Source: Acuticoccus kalidii (GTDB lineage Bacteria; Pseudomonadota; Alphaproteobacteria; Rhizobiales; Amorphaceae). Taken from it: a DNA stretch of 64,000 bases. This document shows positions 17,572-25,748 of the stretch, piece by piece. Positions within the stretch are counted from its first letter, which is position 1; every line of letters starts with the position of its first letter. The stretch spans positions 192,621-256,620 of the forward strand of contig NZ_JAKGCS010000005.1 in NCBI RefSeq assembly GCF_021556395.1. The letters run 5' to 3'. Made by a program: the position numbers and the translations under genes. Under the pieces are notes generated by a model, which was not told where the DNA came from, did not search any database, and was given only the letters and a program-made list of their open reading frames with translations.

Positions 17572-18990
17572 TCAGTCCCGCGTCCAGATCGTCTCGTCGA
17601 TCTGGCCGGCGAGCTCGGGATAGTCCTTCGCGTGGAAGCGGGGCTCCCGGCCGGCTTTGCGCTGATTGAAATAGTCCCGCGTCAGCTTGGCGACGGTGCC
17701 GGACAGGAGACAGATGGCGATGAGGTTGATCGTCGCCATCATGCCCATCGAGGCGTCGGCCGTGTTGAAGACGGTGCTCACCGCCTGCACCGAGCCCCAC
17801 ACCACCATGCCGAGCACCGCGAGGCGGAGCACCGTGAGCGCGGCCGTGTTGTCGAGCCCGAGGAAGGACATCGCGGCCTCGGAGTAGCTGTAATTGCCGA
17901 TGATCGAGGTGAAGGCGAAGAAGAAGATCGCGATGGCGATGAAGAACGTACCGGCCGAGCCGATATGCGCTTCGAGCGCGATCTGGGTGAGCTGCGTGCC
18001 GGTGACGCCGTTGCCGGGCTCGAGAACGCCGGACAGCAGGATGACGACCGCCGTCGCCGTGCAGATCAAGATCGTGTCGATGAACACGCCGAGCGCCTGG
18101 ACGAAGCCCTGCGAGGAGGGGTGGTGCGGGCGCGGGGTGGCGGCCGCCGCGATATTGGGGGCCGAGCCCATGCCGGCCTCGTTGGAGAAGAGCCCACGCT
18201 TCACGCCGTTGAGGAGCGCCGCCATCACGCCGCCGGTGACGCCGCCGGCCGCCTCCTGAAGGCCGAACGCGGAGGCGAAGATCGCGCCGATCACCGAGGG
18301 GACGGCGGTGATGTTGATGATCAGCACGAACACGGCAAGAGCGAGATAGGCGATCGCCATGAAGGGGACGACGTATTCGGCGACGCGGGCGATCGAGCGG
18401 ATGCCGCCGAAGATCACGATGCCGGCGACGATCGCAACGAGCGCGCCGACGATGATCGGCGAGATCCCGAAGGCGCCTTCCATCGCCTGGGCGATCGAGT
18501 TCGCTTGCACCGCGTTGAAGACGAGGCCGAACGAGATGATGAGGCAGATCGAGAAGACGTAGCCGAGCCAGCCCTGACCGAGGCCGCGCCGAATATAGTA
18601 GGCCGGACCGCCGCGATAGACGCCTTGCTCGCCGTGGCTCTTATAGAGCTGGGCGAGGGTCGATTCGGCATAGGCCGTCGCCATGCCGACAAAGGCGACC
18701 ACCCACATCCAGAAGATCGCGCCCGGACCGCCGAGATAGAGCGCCACGGCGACGCCGGCGAGGTTGCCCGTTCCGACACGGCTCGCCAGCGAGACGGTGA
18801 GCGCCTGGAACGGCGAAATGCCCTCCCGGTCCGTCTCCGGCGCGGAGAAGAGCGTGCGGAACAGCTCGCTGAAATGGACGAGTTGGGGAAAGCCGAGCCG
18901 CACCGTGAAGTAGATCCCGACGCCGAGTAGGCCGTAGATCAGCACGTAGCTCCAGAAGACGGTGTTGAGCGCGTCGATGATGGCGGTCAT
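17572..18990 (-). CDS. Alanine/glycine:cation symporter (AGCS family)
   Basis: A 472-residue inner-membrane symporter with about ten helices. AGCS hallmarks are SLASRVGTGNLAGVAVAL near residue 85, GGPAYYIRRGLG, GLFSNEAGMGSAPNIAAAA and the C-terminal NTADASMGMMATINL. It imports a small neutral amino acid with sodium or protons. ATG 18990 follows a clear GGAG ribosome site seven bases upstream; the frame is open to 19044. It is convergent with the second HyuA/HyuB pair, so it is not in that operon, but its place at the edge of the module suggests related amino-acid nutrition. Confidence 0.93.
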   Translation of the reverse strand: MTAIIDALNTVFWSYVLIYGLLGVGIYFTVRLGFPQLVHFSELFRTLFSAPETDREGISPFQALTVSLASRVGTGNLAGVAVALYLGGPGAIFWMWVVAFVGMATAYAESTLAQLYKSHGEQGVYRGGPAYYIRRGLGQGWLGYVFSICLIISFGLVFNAVQANSIAQAMEGAFGISPIIVGALVAIVAGIVIFGGIRSIARVAEYVVPFMAIAYLALAVFVLIINITAVPSVIGAIFASAFGLQEAAGGVTGGVMAALLNGVKRGLFSNEAGMGSAPNIAAAATPRPHHPSSQGFVQALGVFIDTILICTATAVVILLSGVLEPGNGVTGTQLTQIALEAHIGSAGTFFIAIAIFFFAFTSIIGNYSYSEAAMSFLGLDNTAALTVLRLAVLGMVVWGSVQAVSTVFNTADASMGMMATINLIAICLLSGTVAKLTRDYFNQRKAGREPRFHAKDYPELAGQIDETIWTRD

Positions 18991-19103
18991 GGTGATCTCC
19001 CCCTTGATCGCCCCCAGGCTGCCTGGGCCGATGCCACGCGGCAACCCATGGCGCTTTGGCGGGCGACGATCTCAAGCGTTTTTCTGGAGTGGTCCCCGGC
19101 CGG

Positions 19104-20288
19104 TCAGCGGTCGACGGCGTAAAGGCGTCGTTCCGGTGCGGTCGAGGTTTCGATCGGGCAGCCGAAGATCGAATATCCGATCGGGTCCTTCATCTCGTCG
19201 AGAACGACTTGGGCGATGATCGAATATCGTTCGTTCGCGTGCGACGTCACCACCCGGGAGGCGGTGGCGTTCTCGTCCACGCCGTCCATCGCGCGCAGCT
19301 CCTCGATCAGGATGGCGAAGGCCGGTGGGAGCGCGCTGATATGGTGCCCTTTGAACCGCATCGGATCGGCCTCCGAGAAGCGGTACAGGCCGGCGCCCGT
19401 GTTGACGATGTTGAGATCGTTGTCGACGAAGAGGACGAGGATTTCGCTCGATTGATAGAGCGACGAGGCCTGGTAGGTCAGGTTGTCCCGCGACATGCGC
19501 GTGCGCGAATGCGCCCCTTGCGGCGCAGGCTGGGCGGCGGCGAGCATCGGGAGCACCTCGGCCGCCGGCACCGCTCTTCCGAACAGATGGCCCTGCGCGG
19601 ACGAGCACCCGATACGGGTCAACAGCTCTTGCTGTTCGGTGGTCTCGACCCCTTCCGCGATGACCGAGAAGCCGAGGCTCTGTCCGAGGCCGACCACCGC
19701 CGTCACGATCTTGCGGCTCTCTTTCTGTCCGGTCATCGCCCGCACGAAGCTGGTGTCGATCTTCACCGTCGAGAACGGCAACGTGCGCAGCCATGTCAGG
19801 CTCGAATAGCCCGTTCCGAAATCGTCCAGAGAGATGGCGCAGCCGAGGGAGCGCATCTTGTTGATCGTCGAGAGAGACGCGTCCTCCAGCATCGATGCTT
19901 CGGTGATCTCGATGTTGACGTTGGAGGGCGAGAAGCCAAGCTCGATGGCCGCGTCGTGCAAGCGGGTGGCAAGGTTGCAATCGCGCAATTGCGTCGGAGA
20001 GACGTTGAAGGCCAGCGTGATGTGCCCCGGCCATTGCTGCGCGGCCTTGAAGGCTTCGCGCATCAGGAGGTCGAGGAGATCGTCGAGCATTCCTCCGCGG
20101 TCGGCGTATTCGACGAAGACTGACGGGCTGATCGATCCCTGATCCTCGTCGAACCAGCGGGCGAGTACTTCGAACCCCGTGATCGATTGGTCCGCTAGAG
20201 AAACGATCGGCTGAAAATGCGGCCGGATCCGGCCTTCGATGAGGGCGGCAGCGAATGCCAGATTGAATCTCGATTGGGACGAGAACAT
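19104..20288 (-). CDS. EAL-domain cyclic-di-GMP phosphodiesterase with C-terminal sensor-like region
   Basis: About 394 residues if started at ATG 20288 (MFSSQSRF); the frame is open to 20525 but the extra 79 residues look non-coding. The EAL domain is complete: FQPIVSL, FEVLARW (EVL variant of EAL), AFNVSPTQL, IEITEASM, LDDFGTGYSSL, KIDTSFV and AEGVET, so all metal and catalytic residues appear present. Hydrolysis of cyclic-di-GMP is therefore expected. The last 130 residues (LYQSSEILVLFVDNDLNIVNTGAGLYRF onward) look like a PAS-type domain, which is unusual on the C-terminal side of EAL. No membrane segment is evident. It is monocistronic. Confidence 0.85.
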   Translation of the reverse strand: MFSSQSRFNLAFAAALIEGRIRPHFQPIVSLADQSITGFEVLARWFDEDQGSISPSVFVEYADRGGMLDDLLDLLMREAFKAAQQWPGHITLAFNVSPTQLRDCNLATRLHDAAIELGFSPSNVNIEITEASMLEDASLSTINKMRSLGCAISLDDFGTGYSSLTWLRTLPFSTVKIDTSFVRAMTGQKESRKIVTAVVGLGQSLGFSVIAEGVETTEQQELLTRIGCSSAQGHLFGRAVPAAEVLPMLAAAQPAPQGAHSRTRMSRDNLTYQASSLYQSSEILVLFVDNDLNIVNTGAGLYRFSEADPMRFKGHHISALPPAFAILIEELRAMDGVDENATASRVVTSHANERYSIIAQVVLDEMKDPIGYSIFGCPIETSTAPERRLYAVDR

Positions 20289-20588
20289 GAGACCCGATGG
20301 AGGTTGGACGGCCGGAGTCCGAACGACGAGGAACGAGCAAGTTTGCCGGAATATCTCGTGTTTGAGATCCACGTCAAATGACGAGCACCATTTCGACGCA
20401 TATTGGCCTGAAAGTGTCAGATGTGTTCCTTGGAATAGGGAATAACTCTGAAATTCGATCAATCGGGAATGTCTATGGCTATGGATTTCGCTCGTCCCTG
20501 AGGCGACGTTCGTCATCGAGCGCATTGCCGAAGAACGATCGGGCCAGGATCGGCCCGATCGTGGTTCGTCATGGCGCGGTCGGTCCGA

Positions 20589-21329
20589 TCAGCTGTTGAG
20601 ACCGCCGTCGACGGTGAGGCTCGTCCCCGTGATCTGTTTGGCGGCGGGGCTCGCGAGGAAGGCGACGGCCGCGGCGATGTCCTCGGCCGTGCCATAGCGT
20701 CCGAGTGCCGACATTTCGCGAAGCATATCGGCGTGGTCGCTATCGGCGGGGTTCATCTCGGTGTCCGTCGCGCCCGGGTTGACGAGATTGACGGTGATGT
20801 CGCGCGGACCGAGTTCACGGGCGAGGCCGCGGGTCAGGGCGATCTGCGCCGATTTCGTGATCGAATACATCGTCACGTTGGGGGCGACCATGCGGTCGGC
20901 GAGCGAGGAGCCGATCAGAATGATGCGGCCGCCCGCACCGAGATGCGGAATGACCGCCTGGGAGACGAGAACCGCCCCGCGCACATTGACGTCGAGCAGG
21001 GCGTCGACGTCGGCAAGGTCGAGGTCCGCGACGGGCCCGTAACGGGCAATGCCGGCATTGTTGACGAGAATGTCGATGCCGCCGAGCCCTTCGGCGGTCT
21101 CTGCGACGAGACGCTTGAGGGCCGCCGGGTCTGCGCTGTCGGCCTGAAACGCGAGACCCTTGCGGCCCGCCTTCTCGATTTGGGCAACAACCCCGGCCGC
21201 GCGTTCGGCGGAGTTCTCGTAGGAGATCGCGACGTCCGCGCCTTTCTCGGCGAGCAATGACGCGATCGCCGCGCCGATTCCGCGCGAGCCGCCTGTGACG
21301 AGCGCGCGCTTTCCAGCCAATTCAGTCAT
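20589..21329 (-). CDS. Short-chain dehydrogenase/reductase
   Basis: A 246-residue classical SDR. The NAD(P)-binding TGGSRGIG is at residues 12-19, NNAG near residue 87, and the catalytic Ser and YxxxK are in LIGSSLADRMVAPNVTMYSITK. The C-terminal GTSLTVDGGLNS is typical of FabG-like oxidoreductases. ATG 21329 was chosen from the family N-terminus (MTELAGKRALVTGG); the frame is open upstream beyond the divergent promoter. Its promoter region contains a 30-bp near-palindrome (21337-21366). It is divergent from a TetR regulator at 21501. The substrate is unknown. Confidence 0.92.
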   Translation of the reverse strand: MTELAGKRALVTGGSRGIGAAIASLLAEKGADVAISYENSAERAAGVVAQIEKAGRKGLAFQADSADPAALKRLVAETAEGLGGIDILVNNAGIARYGPVADLDLADVDALLDVNVRGAVLVSQAVIPHLGAGGRIILIGSSLADRMVAPNVTMYSITKSAQIALTRGLARELGPRDITVNLVNPGATDTEMNPADSDHADMLREMSALGRYGTAEDIAAAVAFLASPAAKQITGTSLTVDGGLNS

Positions 21330-21336
21330 GTTGCAC

Positions 21337-21366
21337 CTATTTCTGTGTCGATCGATACGGAAATAG
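21337..21366. promoter_or_regulatory. 30-bp imperfect palindrome upstream of the dehydrogenase gene
   Basis: CTATTTC at 21337-21343 is mirrored by GAAATAG at 21360-21366 around a central TCGATCGA (21348-21355), with GT/AC also symmetric in between and only two mismatched pairs. It begins eight bases from the dehydrogenase start codon. It probably binds a dimeric repressor. A second weaker dyad AATGAT/ATCATT follows between about 21387 and 21408. Confidence 0.5.
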
Positions 21367-21465
21367 AGGCGCGGGTTTCGGGGTTCAATGATTTTTATAT
21401 CGATCATTCTAAAAATATTTGATGCGCACCGCGGTGAAAGCCGAAAACGCGAGGGGCGCAGCGGG

Positions 21466-21493
21466 TTGAAATGTAAAACGATCGTTTTACATT
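21466..21493 (+). promoter_or_regulatory. Candidate promoter of the tetR gene at 21501
   Basis: TTGAAA at 21466-21471 and TACATT at 21488-21493 are separated by 16 bp. Transcription would begin at or next to the ATG at 21501, so the mRNA is probably leaderless; no ribosome site is visible between the palindrome and the ATG. Confidence 0.4.
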
Positions 21494-21495
21494 TC
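21468..21495. promoter_or_regulatory. 28-bp perfect palindrome, TetR autoregulatory operator
   Basis: The half-site GAAATGTAAAACGA is followed by its exact reverse complement. It ends five bases before the ATG of the TetR gene and spans the candidate -35 to -10 interval, so the encoded TetR protein very likely represses itself and the downstream transporter here. Confidence 0.75.
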
Positions 21496-21500
21496 GGCGC

Positions 21501-22028
21501 ATGGACACCAAGCACAAGCTCATCGCCGCGGCCGAACGCGTGTTCGACCGGCACGGCTTCACTGCCACGGGCATGGACCGGCTGACGGCGGAGGCCGGCA
21601 TGTCGAGCCGGACACTCTATAAGCACGCCGGCAGCAAGACCGCGCTGATGCAAGCCGTCCTCGCCGAACGCGAGCGGCGGTTCATGGCGCGGCTCGACGT
21701 GTCGGGCGTCGACGCGATCTTCGTCGCGCTCGCCGAATGGGTGCACACCGAAGGGGCGAGGGGATGCCTCTTCCTGCGCACCCTCGGCGAGACCGGTGCT
21801 GACCTGCCCGTCCTCGCGGACGCGGTGATGGCGCACAAAGCCGCCTTTCGCGAGCGGGTCGCCGAGATCGTCGCCGCCGAGGTCGGGGAGGAGACGGCAG
21901 CCGGGCTGTCCGAACAGATCCTCGTGCTGATCGAGGGCGCGACCGCCGCGGCCGTCTATCGGGGGCCGGATGCGGTGGCGGCGGCGCGTGCGGCGGCAGC
22001 CACGTTGATCGACGGGGCACGGCGATGA
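21501..22028 (+). CDS. TetR-family transcriptional regulator
   Basis: A 175-residue TetR regulator. The N-terminal helix-turn-helix is AAAERVFDRHGFTATGMDRLTAEAGMSSRTLYKHAGSK; the rest is a helical ligand-binding domain with RGCLFLRTLGETG. The start follows directly on a 28-bp perfect palindrome without a ribosome site. Its TGA overlaps the ATG of an MFS transporter by four bases, so the pair is translationally coupled and the transporter is the likely regulated partner. Confidence 0.92.
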   Translation: MDTKHKLIAAAERVFDRHGFTATGMDRLTAEAGMSSRTLYKHAGSKTALMQAVLAERERRFMARLDVSGVDAIFVALAEWVHTEGARGCLFLRTLGETGADLPVLADAVMAHKAAFRERVAEIVAAEVGEETAAGLSEQILVLIEGATAAAVYRGPDAVAAARAAAATLIDGARR

Positions 22029-23173
22029 GCGCGGCGCTGCGGCTCGGGGGCGTCGGCTTCGCCCTCATCGCGGTCTGTTACGGCCTCGCCCGCTTCGCCT
22101 TCGGGCTGTTCCTGCCGCAGATCGATGCGGATCTCTCTCTCGGTCCGACGCTCGCCGGGGTGATCTCGGGCGGCTCCTTTTTCGGTTACTGCATCGCGAT
22201 CGTCGGGTCGGCGGTCCTGACCGAACGCATCGGGGCGCGGGCCGTCGCGACCGGCGCGGCGCTCGTCGCCGCCGTCGGCATGGCGGGGATCGCGTTCGCG
22301 CCCAACCCGGCATGGCTCGCCGCGGCGGTGTTGCTCGCAGGGTCGAGCACGGGCCTCGTATCGCCGCCCCTCGCGGCCGCCGTCGCCATCGCCGTCCGGC
22401 CCGACCGCCAGGGCGCGACGAACACCGCGATCAACGCCGGGACGAGCGCGGGGGTCGCGCTGTCCGGTCCCGTCGCGCTCGCGATCGCGGGGGAGTGGCG
22501 GCTTGCCTTCGCGGCCTTCGCAGCGGTCGCGGTGGTCCTCGCCGTGGTGGTGGCGATGACGGTGCCGCGCGCGCCGGGCGTGGCCGCGACGCGCGGCATG
22601 CCGCCGCTCAGCGCGGCGATCATGCGCCTCGTCCTCGCGTCTTTCCTCATGGGGGCGGCGAGCACGGCGCTGTGGTCTTTCGGCGGCCAGCTCGCCGCGA
22701 TGCGGCTTGGTTGGGGGGGAGCCGGAACCGGGCTCCTGTGGACCGTGATCGGCGCGGCCGGGATCGCCGGGGCGTTTGCCGGCACGTTGGTGTCCCGCTT
22801 CGGGGTCGATCCCGTGCACCGTGTCTTTCTCGCCGCGATGGCGCTCGGCATCCTGGCGGCGGGCTCCGCTTTTGCCACCCCCGCGACGACGCTTGTCGGT
22901 GGGGCGCTCTTCGGCGCGTCCTATGTGATGCTGACCGGCGTCTATCTCGTCTGGGGCGTCGAAGCGCTGCCGGACCGGCCCGCGACCGGGCTGATGATCG
23001 GCTTCCTGACCATCGCGATCGGCCAGACCGCCGGCGCGACGATCTTCGGTATGCTGATGGATGTGTCCGGCCCCGACCTTGCCGTCCTCGCCTTCGCTGC
23101 GGTTGGCCTCGCGGCCGGGGTGGTCAGCTACCGTCCGGCGCCGGGGGCCGCGCGGGGGGCCGTCGGGGCGTGA
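22025..23173 (+). CDS. MFS transporter (YbfB/YjiJ-like)
   Basis: A 382-residue major facilitator protein with about twelve helices. The N-terminal YGLARFAFGLFLPQIDADLSLG and GTGLVSPP-like segments place it near the YbfB/YjiJ group of small exporters. It overlaps the preceding tetR by four bases. Regulation by that TetR through the 28-bp operator is likely; the compound exported is unknown. Confidence 0.88.
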   Translation: MSAALRLGGVGFALIAVCYGLARFAFGLFLPQIDADLSLGPTLAGVISGGSFFGYCIAIVGSAVLTERIGARAVATGAALVAAVGMAGIAFAPNPAWLAAAVLLAGSSTGLVSPPLAAAVAIAVRPDRQGATNTAINAGTSAGVALSGPVALAIAGEWRLAFAAFAAVAVVLAVVVAMTVPRAPGVAATRGMPPLSAAIMRLVLASFLMGAASTALWSFGGQLAAMRLGWGGAGTGLLWTVIGAAGIAGAFAGTLVSRFGVDPVHRVFLAAMALGILAAGSAFATPATTLVGGALFGASYVMLTGVYLVWGVEALPDRPATGLMIGFLTIAIGQTAGATIFGMLMDVSGPDLAVLAFAAVGLAAGVVSYRPAPGAARGAVGA

Positions 23174-23202
23174 CCCTGGGGCGGCCGCCGCGCGGCGCAG
23201 GC

Positions 23203-23832
23203 TTATCCCGGTGGGTGGAGGCCGCCTTCGATCAGAGCGGCGAACGCGGTGGCGGCGTCCACCTCGCTGCAATCGCCTCGCAACATCGCGGCGGACAGCG
23301 CCTCGCCAGCCCCGACGAGGCCGACACAGCGCCGTTCGAGATCTGCCGCCGCAAGCGGGCTGTGGGGGGCAAGGACGGCGGCGAACAGGCGCACATACCC
23401 GTCGAGGAGTTCCCGGTGCACGGCGTCCATCTCCGGGCTTCCCGCGAGCGCCGCCCCCACCGCGTGCCATTCGCCGCCGGTATCGACCGAACAATGGATA
23501 TAGGTCGCGGCGAGATGCTCGGCCGTTTCCGCGCGCGTCCGCTCGCCGGTGGTGAGCACGGCGCGGAGGGCGTCCGACTGCTCGCGGTCGAGCCTCTTAT
23601 AGAGCGCGATGAGGAGGCCCGCCCGCGTGCCGAAATGATCGTAGGCGACCGGTTTGGAGACGCCGGCGCGGGCGGCGAGACGGCCGAGCGTCAGCCGGTC
23701 CGCCCCCTCGTCACGCACGATTTGGAGGGCGGTGTCGAGGAGCTGGCGGCGCCGGTCATCCTTCGAGAGTCTGCGCTGGCGGGTCTCTCCGGCGTCGTTC
23801 TGGACGGAAGTCACGGCATGATGCCCTTGCAT
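23203..23832 (-). CDS. TetR-family transcriptional regulator
   Basis: A 209-residue TetR regulator with a helix-turn-helix at about residues 25-70 (RQLLDTALQIVRDEGADRLTLGRLAARAGVSKPVAYDHFGTR) and a helical C-terminal domain. It is convergent with the MFS gene and divergent from the saccharopine dehydrogenase-like gene at 23905. Two 16-bp direct repeats (23835-23850 and 23861-23876) lie between the two divergent start codons and are likely its binding sites. Confidence 0.92.
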   Translation of the reverse strand: MQGHHAVTSVQNDAGETRQRRLSKDDRRRQLLDTALQIVRDEGADRLTLGRLAARAGVSKPVAYDHFGTRAGLLIALYKRLDREQSDALRAVLTTGERTRAETAEHLAATYIHCSVDTGGEWHAVGAALAGSPEMDAVHRELLDGYVRLFAAVLAPHSPLAAADLERRCVGLVGAGEALSAAMLRGDCSEVDAATAFAALIEGGLHPPG

Positions 23833-23834
23833 AA

Positions 23835-23876
23835 CCTACTAATGGTAACTAGGTGCTGATCCTACGAATGGTAAGT
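23835..23876. promoter_or_regulatory. Pair of 16-bp direct repeats in a divergent tetR promoter
   Basis: CCTACTAATGGTAACT (23835-23850) and CCTACGAATGGTAAGT (23861-23876) match at 14 of 16 positions and start 26 bp apart. They lie in the 72-bp gap between the tetR start (23832) and the dehydrogenase-like start (23905). Control of both genes by the TetR protein is inferred. Confidence 0.55.
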
Positions 23877-23904
23877 TATTAACCGGACGGAAGGACGCCC
23901 TGCA

Positions 23905-24912
23905 ATGTCGACATCTCCCATCCTCCTCATTGGCGGCGCTGGCGCCGTCGGGCGCTGGGCCGCACGGCATCTGCGTGCCGCGCATCCCGATTTGCCGATC
24001 CTCATCGGCGGCCGCGACGGGGAGAAGGCCGCACGCCTCGCCGCCGAGATCGGCGAGGCCGAGGGCGTCGTGGTCGACCTTGCTGTGGACGATCTCGGCC
24101 TCGGTGAACGGCCCGTCGCCGCGGTCGCGGTCCTGTTCAACGATACGCGCACCGCCGCCCTTCGTTTCGCGCAGGATCGGAGCGTTCCCTATGTGAGCAT
24201 CGCCCCGATGCTCAACGAGATCGCCCCGGAAGTGGCGGCCTATATGCACTGGCCCGCCGCCGCGCCCGTCGTCCTCGCGACCGAATGGCTCGTCGGCGCG
24301 ACGACGCTGCCGACGCTCGATATCGCGAAGGGGTTCGGCCGCATCGACACGATCGCGATCGGCGCGTTGCTCGACGACGAGGACACCGGCGGCCCGGCAC
24401 AGCTCGACGACCTCGAGCGGCTGACGAAGGCCGCGCCGGCCGCTCTCGCCCGTCAAAACGGGATCTGGACCTGGCGGGTCGGCGAGGAGGCGAAAGGCCG
24501 GTTGCGCGCGGTCGACGGCACCGAGATGGCGGCGGAGGCGCTGTCGCCCAACGACGTACTCGGCCTCGCGATGGAGACGGGCGCGCCGAACGTCACGTTC
24601 GACCTCGCGATGGGGGTGACCTCGAGCCGCCGCCGGGGCGAACCGATGTCGACCGAGATCACCATCGAGCTTGCCGGAGAGGATCGGGCCGGGCGCCCGC
24701 TCAGCACCCGTCACGCTGTCGTCCACCCGCAGGGGCAGTTTCCGCTCACGGGATTGGGTGTCGCGCTGTTGCTCGAGCGGCTCGTGGGGCTGGATGGCGG
24801 GCCGGCGGTCACGCACGGCCTTTATTTTCCCCACCAGCTCCTCGATCCCTCGGCCTATCTGAAGCGCTTCGAGGCCATGGGTGGGACGCTCCTGCGCCTC
24901 GACGCGGCATAA
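23905..24912 (+). CDS. Saccharopine dehydrogenase-like NAD(P)-binding protein
   Basis: A 335-residue protein with an N-terminal Rossmann motif (LLIGGAGAVGRWAARHL, residues about 7-23) followed by GGRDGEKAARLAAEIG, as in the saccharopine dehydrogenase/lysine-ketoglutarate reductase-like family. No exact substrate can be assigned. Position opposite the TetR gene and behind its repeats suggests a regulated, inducible oxidoreductase. Confidence 0.75.
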   Translation: MSTSPILLIGGAGAVGRWAARHLRAAHPDLPILIGGRDGEKAARLAAEIGEAEGVVVDLAVDDLGLGERPVAAVAVLFNDTRTAALRFAQDRSVPYVSIAPMLNEIAPEVAAYMHWPAAAPVVLATEWLVGATTLPTLDIAKGFGRIDTIAIGALLDDEDTGGPAQLDDLERLTKAAPAALARQNGIWTWRVGEEAKGRLRAVDGTEMAAEALSPNDVLGLAMETGAPNVTFDLAMGVTSSRRRGEPMSTEITIELAGEDRAGRPLSTRHAVVHPQGQFPLTGLGVALLLERLVGLDGGPAVTHGLYFPHQLLDPSAYLKRFEAMGGTLLRLDAA

Positions 24913-24994
24913 CGCATGCGATCGGGCGGGCGCATGGCGCGCGAGCGCCGCGTTTTCCGCCCGCCGCGCTTGCCGCGCACTGGCGGTCGATTTA

Positions 24995-25000
24995 TATAAT
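24995..25000 (+). promoter_or_regulatory. Perfect -10 box directly before a tetR start
   Basis: TATAAT lies only five bases before ATG 25006, so transcription would start at about the A of the start codon. TTGCCG at 24970-24975 is a weak -35. No ribosome site is present between. A leaderless mRNA is the simplest reading. Confidence 0.5.
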
Positions 25001-25005
25001 GTTCG

Positions 25006-25668
25006 ATGCAGAAAGCACGGACATCGGGCGAAGGGGCGGGCGCGACGCGCGGCCGAGGGCGCCCCCGTGCGTTCGATCGCGAGGTGGCGCTCGATGAAGC
25101 GATGCGCCTCTTCTGGCGGAAGGGTTACGAGGCGACGTCGATCTCCGACCTCACCGCCGCGATGGGGATCGGCTCGCCGAGCCTTTATGCCGCCTTCGGC
25201 TCGAAGGATGCGCTCTATGCCGAAGCGCTCCGCCATTATGGCGAGATCTATGACGCCGTGGTCTGGGGCAAATTCCAGTCGGCCCCGACAGCGCGCGAGG
25301 CGATCCGGCACTATCTCCTCGATTCGGCGGTGGCGTTCACCGGCGGGCTCGGCGACAATCCGCGCGGCTGCATGGTCACGCTCGCGTCGGTCGGCCGGGA
25401 CGATCATCCCGAACTCGCCGAGCTGATGCGCACCTCCCGCGCCATGACGATCGAACGTCTGACGGCTCGGCTCAGGCCGGCGGTCGCGTCCGGCGAGCTG
25501 CCTGCCGGCACCGATATCCTCGCGCTCGCCCGCTTCCTGCAGTCCGTCCAAGGCGGGATGTCGATCCTCGCCCGTGACGGGGCGAGCCGGGCCGAGCTCG
25601 AAAGCGTCGCCGAGACGGCGCTGGCCGCCTTCGACGCGCGGACAGCGGCGGCGGCGGCCAGCGATTGA
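25006..25668 (+). CDS. TetR-family transcriptional regulator
   Basis: A 220-residue TetR regulator of the group with GRGRPRAFDREVALDEAMRLFWRKGYEATSISDLTAAMGIGSPSLYAAFGSKDALY at its N-terminus. The C-terminal domain has NPRGCMVTLASVG, common in this subgroup. The ATG follows a perfect -10 box, so the mRNA is probably leaderless. It follows the dehydrogenase-like gene by 93 bp and is convergent with the beta-lactamase gene. Its target is unknown. Confidence 0.9.
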   Translation: MQKARTSGEGAGATRGRGRPRAFDREVALDEAMRLFWRKGYEATSISDLTAAMGIGSPSLYAAFGSKDALYAEALRHYGEIYDAVVWGKFQSAPTAREAIRHYLLDSAVAFTGGLGDNPRGCMVTLASVGRDDHPELAELMRTSRAMTIERLTARLRPAVASGELPAGTDILALARFLQSVQGGMSILARDGASRAELESVAETALAAFDARTAAAAASD

Positions 25669-25748
25669 ACCGGCGAGGGCGGCGCCCGCATTCGGGCTCC
25701 GTCCCCGGCAAGGCGGCGAGGTGAGGCCGCCGGATGGCGCGCCGCGCC

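Noticed and set aside
20289..20525. N-terminal extension of the EAL protein
   Set aside because: The 79 additional residues have a composition unlike the rest of the protein, no domain match and lie in AT-richer sequence that looks like a promoter region.
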